9,432 nt of DNA. Origin: Desulfonema limicola (GTDB lineage: Bacteria > Desulfobacterota > Desulfobacteria > Desulfobacterales > Desulfosalsimonadaceae). The stretch covers positions 1 to 9,432 of the forward strand of contig DYLE01000092.1 in the NCBI GenBank assembly GCA_020722245.1, written 5' to 3'. The notes beneath the pieces were generated by a model, which saw only the letters and a list, made by a program, of their open reading frames with translations, had not been told where the DNA came from and made no database searches. A program made the translations under genes and the position numbers. Shown here one piece after another: positions 6,593-9,432 of this stretch (positions are counted from its first letter, which is position 1; each line of letters starts with the position of its first letter).

Positions 6593-8350
6593 TCACACGG
6601 TTCTTTTAAAGCTTTTTTCAAGGTCATGAAGCGGCCAGCGCACAAAGGTGGGCCGGCCGTGCGGGCAGAAAAAAGGGTTTTCACATTGATCCAGCTGGGC
6701 CAGCAGTTCCCGAATCTCCTGCGTGGAAAGCCTCTGGTGGGCCCGAATGGCGCCGTGGCAGGCCATGAGGATCAGGCATTGATCAAGGGTTTTTGAAAGC
6801 CCTGAGGAATTGCCCACGGCGATCTTCATTTCCGCGATCTCTGTGATCAGCGGTTTTACCTCGCGCTGGGCGATCAGGGACGGAACGGATTTGGCGACAA
6901 AGGTGTTTCCGCCGAAGTGTTCGATTTCCAGACCCAGCGCGTGAAGATCCGGCAGGATTTCTAAAAGGGCTGCGGATTCCTTGTATCCCAGTTCAAAGGT
7001 TTCCGGCAGGATCAGCTTTTGAACCTCAGCAAAGGAGTTATTTTGCTGATGGGATTTTAAGCGTTCATAGACGATCCGCTCATGCGCGGCGTGCTGGTCG
7101 ATGAGGATCAGGATATCATTGCTTTCGCACAGGATGTAGGTGTTGTGAAACTGGCCGATGACCGACAGATCGCCAAACCGGATCTGCTCCGGCGAAGAAA
7201 TGGGTGGTGTTGAAGCCTTTAAGGCGGCTGCGGATTCAGGGACGAATTCTTCTGTTTTTTCCGGTTTTCTGTAAACCGGCGCGGATGAAGCAAAAAAGGG
7301 GAGGGGCCGTTGCTCCTGAACCTCGTAAATCGGGGTTTGAACCGGACGGTGCCGGGTCGGCTCGGGCGACCCCCAGGCATGGCTCACCGCGGTCCTTACC
7401 GCTTCATACACCCGGCCGGGCTCGGCAAAACGGACCTGATGCTTGGTGGGGTGGACATTGACGTCCACCTTTTCCGGGGGCAGACGGACAAACACCGCCG
7501 CGACCGGGAACCGCCCCTTCATGATCCTTCCCCGGTAGCCTTCAAAAAGCGCATAGGCGATCCCCCGGTCCTTGACAAACCGGCCGTTTACAAAGACATA
7601 GATTTTTTGAGAGGTGGCCTGCGTCAGAGACGGACTTGCGGCAAACCCGGATATAAAGATTTCCCCTGCATGATGCTCAAGGGGGTGGAGCGAGGCGGCC
7701 GGGCCGCCGCCCAGGATATCGATGATTCTTTCCTGCGCAGAGTCGGTTCGCGGCCAGGTTTTGACCGTCTTCTGGTTGTGCAAAAGCTCAAACTGAATAT
7801 CGGGCCGGGCCATGGCCATGCAGGCCACAATCTCTGCGATATGCGCCATCTCGGTGTTTACGGTTTTTAAGAACTTGCGGCGGGCCGGGGTGTTGAAGAA
7901 AAGCGACCTGGCGGAAATCAGGGTGCCTTCGGGGGCGCCGGTTTCAATGACCTTTACAATCTTTCCCCCCTCCACCTGGATCCGGGTGCCTGAGATCGAG
8001 CCGCGTTCCTTGGTGATCAGGGTCAGGCGGGAGACCGCAGCGATGCTGGGGAGGGCCTCTCCCCGGAACCCTAAGGTGGAGATGGCATACAGGTCCTCGT
8101 TTTTGTATATTTTGCTGGTGGCGTAGCGTTCCAGGCAGAGCAGGGCGTCGTCATGGCTCATGCCCAGGCCGTTGTCCGAGACCTGGATCAATGAGCGTCC
8201 GCCCTGGCCGATCTCGATGCGAATCCGGGTGCTTTCCGCATCAATGGCGTTTTCCACAAGCTCCTTGACCACCGAAGCCGGCCGCTCCACCACCTCGCCT
8301 GCGGCGATTTTGTTGGAAAGGATTTCCGGAAGGATTCTAATACGGGACAC
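6593..8350 (-). CDS. mutL: DNA mismatch repair protein MutL (endonuclease type)
   Basis: This 585-residue protein is full length for the family. The N-terminal GHKL ATPase is clear: I-A-A-G-E-V-V-E-R-P (15-24), E-L-V-E-N-A-I-D-A (30-38), D-N-G-L-G-M (59-64) and G-F-R-G-E-A-L (94-100). The C-terminal dimerisation domain carries the metal-binding nicking motif D-Q-H-A-A-H-E-R-I-V-Y-E (418-429), with A-C-H-G-A (530-534) and C-P-H-G-R-P (562-567) completing the site. MutL of this type is recruited by MutS and nicks DNA itself, as expected in bacteria without MutH-directed repair; E. coli MutL lacks these residues. A proline- and charge-rich linker at about 335-385 separates the domains. The start is a GTG at 8350 with AGGGAG 6 nt upstream. 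It follows a small gene in the gatA series and is followed after 4 nt by the transglutaminase-like gene. Confidence 0.97.
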   Translation of the reverse strand: MSRIRILPEILSNKIAAGEVVERPASVVKELVENAIDAESTRIRIEIGQGGRSLIQVSDNGLGMSHDDALLCLERYATSKIYKNEDLYAISTLGFRGEALPSIAAVSRLTLITKERGSISGTRIQVEGGKIVKVIETGAPEGTLISARSLFFNTPARRKFLKTVNTEMAHIAEIVACMAMARPDIQFELLHNQKTVKTWPRTDSAQERIIDILGGGPAASLHPLEHHAGEIFISGFAASPSLTQATSQKIYVFVNGRFVKDRGIAYALFEGYRGRIMKGRFPVAAVFVRLPPEKVDVNVHPTKHQVRFAEPGRVYEAVRTAVSHAWGSPEPTRHRPVQTPIYEVQEQRPLPFFASSAPVYRKPEKTEEFVPESAAALKASTPPISSPEQIRFGDLSVIGQFHNTYILCESNDILILIDQHAAHERIVYERLKSHQQNNSFAEVQKLILPETFELGYKESAALLEILPDLHALGLEIEHFGGNTFVAKSVPSLIAQREVKPLITEIAEMKIAVGNSSGLSKTLDQCLILMACHGAIRAHQRLSTQEIRELLAQLDQCENPFFCPHGRPTFVRWPLHDLEKSFKRTV

Positions 8351-8358
8351 GGCTTTCT

Positions 8359-8403
8359 CCCTGTCCGCAGGTGAAGCCGGCTGAACAGGGTTTGCCTCTG
8401 TTC
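8359..8403 (-). promoter_or_regulatory. Two competing hairpins over the mutL ribosome binding site
   Basis: On the - strand, GAACAG (8403-8398) can pair with CTGTTC (8388-8383), 6 bp with a 9-nt loop. The overlapping CCCTGT (8390-8385) can instead pair with ACAGGG (8364-8359), 6 bp, which includes the AGGG part of the mutL ribosome site. The two cannot form together because they share the CTGT stretch. This could tune mutL translation relative to its neighbours. The pairings are visible in the sequence; any regulatory role is inferred, and short repeats like these can occur by chance. Confidence 0.25.
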
Positions 8404-8406
8404 CGC

Positions 8407-8595
8407 TTATGATTTTGATGGTTTCTCATCCGATAGATACCGGTACAGAAATTCCTGGTCCCTGGGGGGAAGGTCGAACTTTAAGGAGGCCTCGTTGATC
8501 AGGCGTTGCGCCCCCTTGCCCGGGTTCTCCTTCCGCTGCTCGGCTATCCATTTAATGGCTTTTCTTAGGTCCTCGCCTTCGGGCTGCAGGGTCAT
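8407..8595 (-). CDS. Small helical protein of unknown function between gatA and mutL
   Basis: This encodes 62 residues, highly charged and predicted mostly alpha-helical, with no membrane segment, signal peptide or cysteines. The notable stretches are A-I-K-W-I-A-E-Q-R-K-E-N-P (13-25), R-L-I-N-E-A (31-36) and L-P-P-R-D-Q-E-F-L-Y-R-Y-L (42-54). It resembles short conserved proteins I recall from Desulfobacterota genomes, but I cannot name a family. The ATG at 8595 has an AAGGA ribosome site at good spacing (6 nt), the gene begins 22 nt after the gatA stop, and it ends 56 nt before mutL, so it is very likely translated within the same transcript. Its compact size and charge would suit a regulator or adaptor, but nothing in the sequence shows this. 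Confidence 0.75.
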   Translation of the reverse strand: MTLQPEGEDLRKAIKWIAEQRKENPGKGAQRLINEASLKFDLPPRDQEFLYRYLSDEKPSKS

Positions 8596-8617
8596 GGGTT
8601 GTCCTTTTTCACTTTAG

Positions 8618-9432
8618 TCACTGTTGTTCTTTTGCGGTCAACACGGGCTTTACCTTATGAAAATCCGTGGCCTGTTCAAACCCATAGGCCGCCTTGAGGA
8701 TCGTCTGCTCGTCAAAGTAGTCGCCCATCAGCTGAAGGCCGATGGGAAGCCCTTCGGATGAGAACCCGCAGGGGAGCGACAGGCCGGGAATGCCGGCCAG
8801 GTTGGCGGAGAGGGTGAAAACATCCATCAGGTACATGCGAAGCGGATCGTCGATGGCTTCCCCGATTTTAAACGCCGGGGTCGGCGCCACAGGCGAAAGG
8901 ATGACGTCGCATTTTTCAAAAGCCCGCATGAAATCCTGTTTGATCAGGGTCCGGACCTGGGAGGCCTTTTTATAATAGGCGTCGTAATACCCCGCGGACA
9001 GGGCGTAGGTTCCCAGAAGGATCCGCCGCTGCACCTCCGGGCCGAACCCCCTGGAGCGGGTGTTTTGATACATCTCGATTAAGGTGTTGGATTGGCTGTC
9101 CCGGAACCCGTATTTAACCCCGTCATACCTGGCGAGGTTGGAGCTGGCCTCAGCGGGCGCAATAATGTAATAGGCCGCCACCGCATACGCGGTGTGAGGC
9201 AGGGAGATCTCCACAAACTCGGTCCCGATCTCCTTGAAAACCTTTTGCGCGTTTTCCAGCGCCGCCAGGACATCCGCCGACACACCGTCGGGGGCATGGT
9301 ACTCCTTGGGTATGCCGATTCTCATTTTTTTCATATCCCCTGAAAGCTGCGCCCTGTAGTCCGGAACATTCATCTTGACCGAGGTGGAGTCCTTGGGATC
9401 GTGGCCTGCAATCGCAGAAAGCAGAATGGCGG
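8618..9432 (-). CDS. gatA: Glu-tRNA(Gln)/Asp-tRNA(Asn) amidotransferase subunit A, C-terminal part (5' end outside window)
   Basis: The last 270 residues are present, slightly more than half of a usual GatA of about 485. The frame runs to the right edge, so the ATG at 9373 is internal: upstream codons read A-G-H-D-P-K-D-S-T-S-V, a GatA hallmark. Other landmarks are R-I-G-I-P-K-E-Y, R-R-I-L-L-G-T-Y-A-L-S-A-G-Y-Y-D-A-Y-Y, D-V-I-L-S-P-V-A-P-T-P-A-F and the C-terminal G-L-P-I-G-L-Q-L-M-G. GatA is the amidase subunit of GatCAB; it frees ammonia from glutamine, which GatB uses to amidate Glu-tRNA(Gln) or Asp-tRNA(Asn) in the cytoplasm. The catalytic Lys and Ser-cis-Ser lie in the missing N-terminal half. 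The length and motifs fit a true GatA rather than a general amidase. Confidence 0.95.
   Translation of the reverse strand, partial: AILLSAIAGHDPKDSTSVKMNVPDYRAQLSGDMKKMRIGIPKEYHAPDGVSADVLAALENAQKVFKEIGTEFVEISLPHTAYAVAAYYIIAPAEASSNLARYDGVKYGFRDSQSNTLIEMYQNTRSRGFGPEVQRRILLGTYALSAGYYDAYYKKASQVRTLIKQDFMRAFEKCDVILSPVAPTPAFKIGEAIDDPLRMYLMDVFTLSANLAGIPGLSLPCGFSSEGLPIGLQLMGDYFDEQTILKAAYGFEQATDFHKVKPVLTAKEQQ

Noticed and set aside
7310..7870. 186-codon open frame on the + strand opposite mutL
   Set aside because: It is fully antisense to a well-supported mutL and shows no recognisable domain or ribosome site.
1..9432. Mobile elements, CRISPR arrays, tRNA or rRNA genes
   Set aside because: I saw no transposase or integrase motifs, no regularly spaced repeats, no terminal inverted repeats with duplications, and no tRNA- or rRNA-like sequence.

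Overview
The window looks like ordinary chromosome from an anaerobic Desulfobacterota (former Deltaproteobacteria) organism, probably close to the Desulfobacterales. The basis is indirect: moderately high GC, an FMN nitroreductase with two [4Fe-4S] clusters typical of strict anaerobes, a stand-alone DUF4388 protein, an endonuclease-type MutL, and gatA followed directly by mutL. No rRNA, tRNA, mobile element, CRISPR array or clear sign of recent transfer was seen.

Layout. At the left edge on the + strand is the 3' end of a GMC-family flavin oxidoreductase (2-247), followed by a 129-nt gap and a DUF4388-domain protein (377-1378). Everything from 1438 to the right edge is on the - strand. In transcription order (right to left) it reads: gatA (3' part), a 62-residue helical protein of unknown function, mutL, a membrane-anchored transglutaminase-like protein, an ABC ATPase, a large ABC-2-type permease, then after a 125-nt gap a ferredoxin-nitroreductase fusion. 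The DUF4388 gene and the nitroreductase gene converge across about 59 nt.

How the genes work together. gatA to the permease is very tightly packed: gaps of 22, 56 and 4 nt, then two stop/start overlaps (GTGA and ATGA). It is probably one transcript carrying tRNA-dependent amidation (GatA), mismatch repair (MutL) and a three-gene envelope/transport module. That module, a periplasm-facing transglutaminase fold coupled to an ABC exporter-like pair, is the least explained part of the window. The nitroreductase has its own candidate sigma70-type promoter with a strong stem-loop at the predicted mRNA 5' end, so it is probably controlled separately.

I do not see a dramatic new system. The observations worth following are the transglutaminase-ABC module, the inverted-repeat element in front of the nitroreductase, two mutually exclusive hairpins over the mutL ribosome binding site, and the small protein between gatA and mutL.
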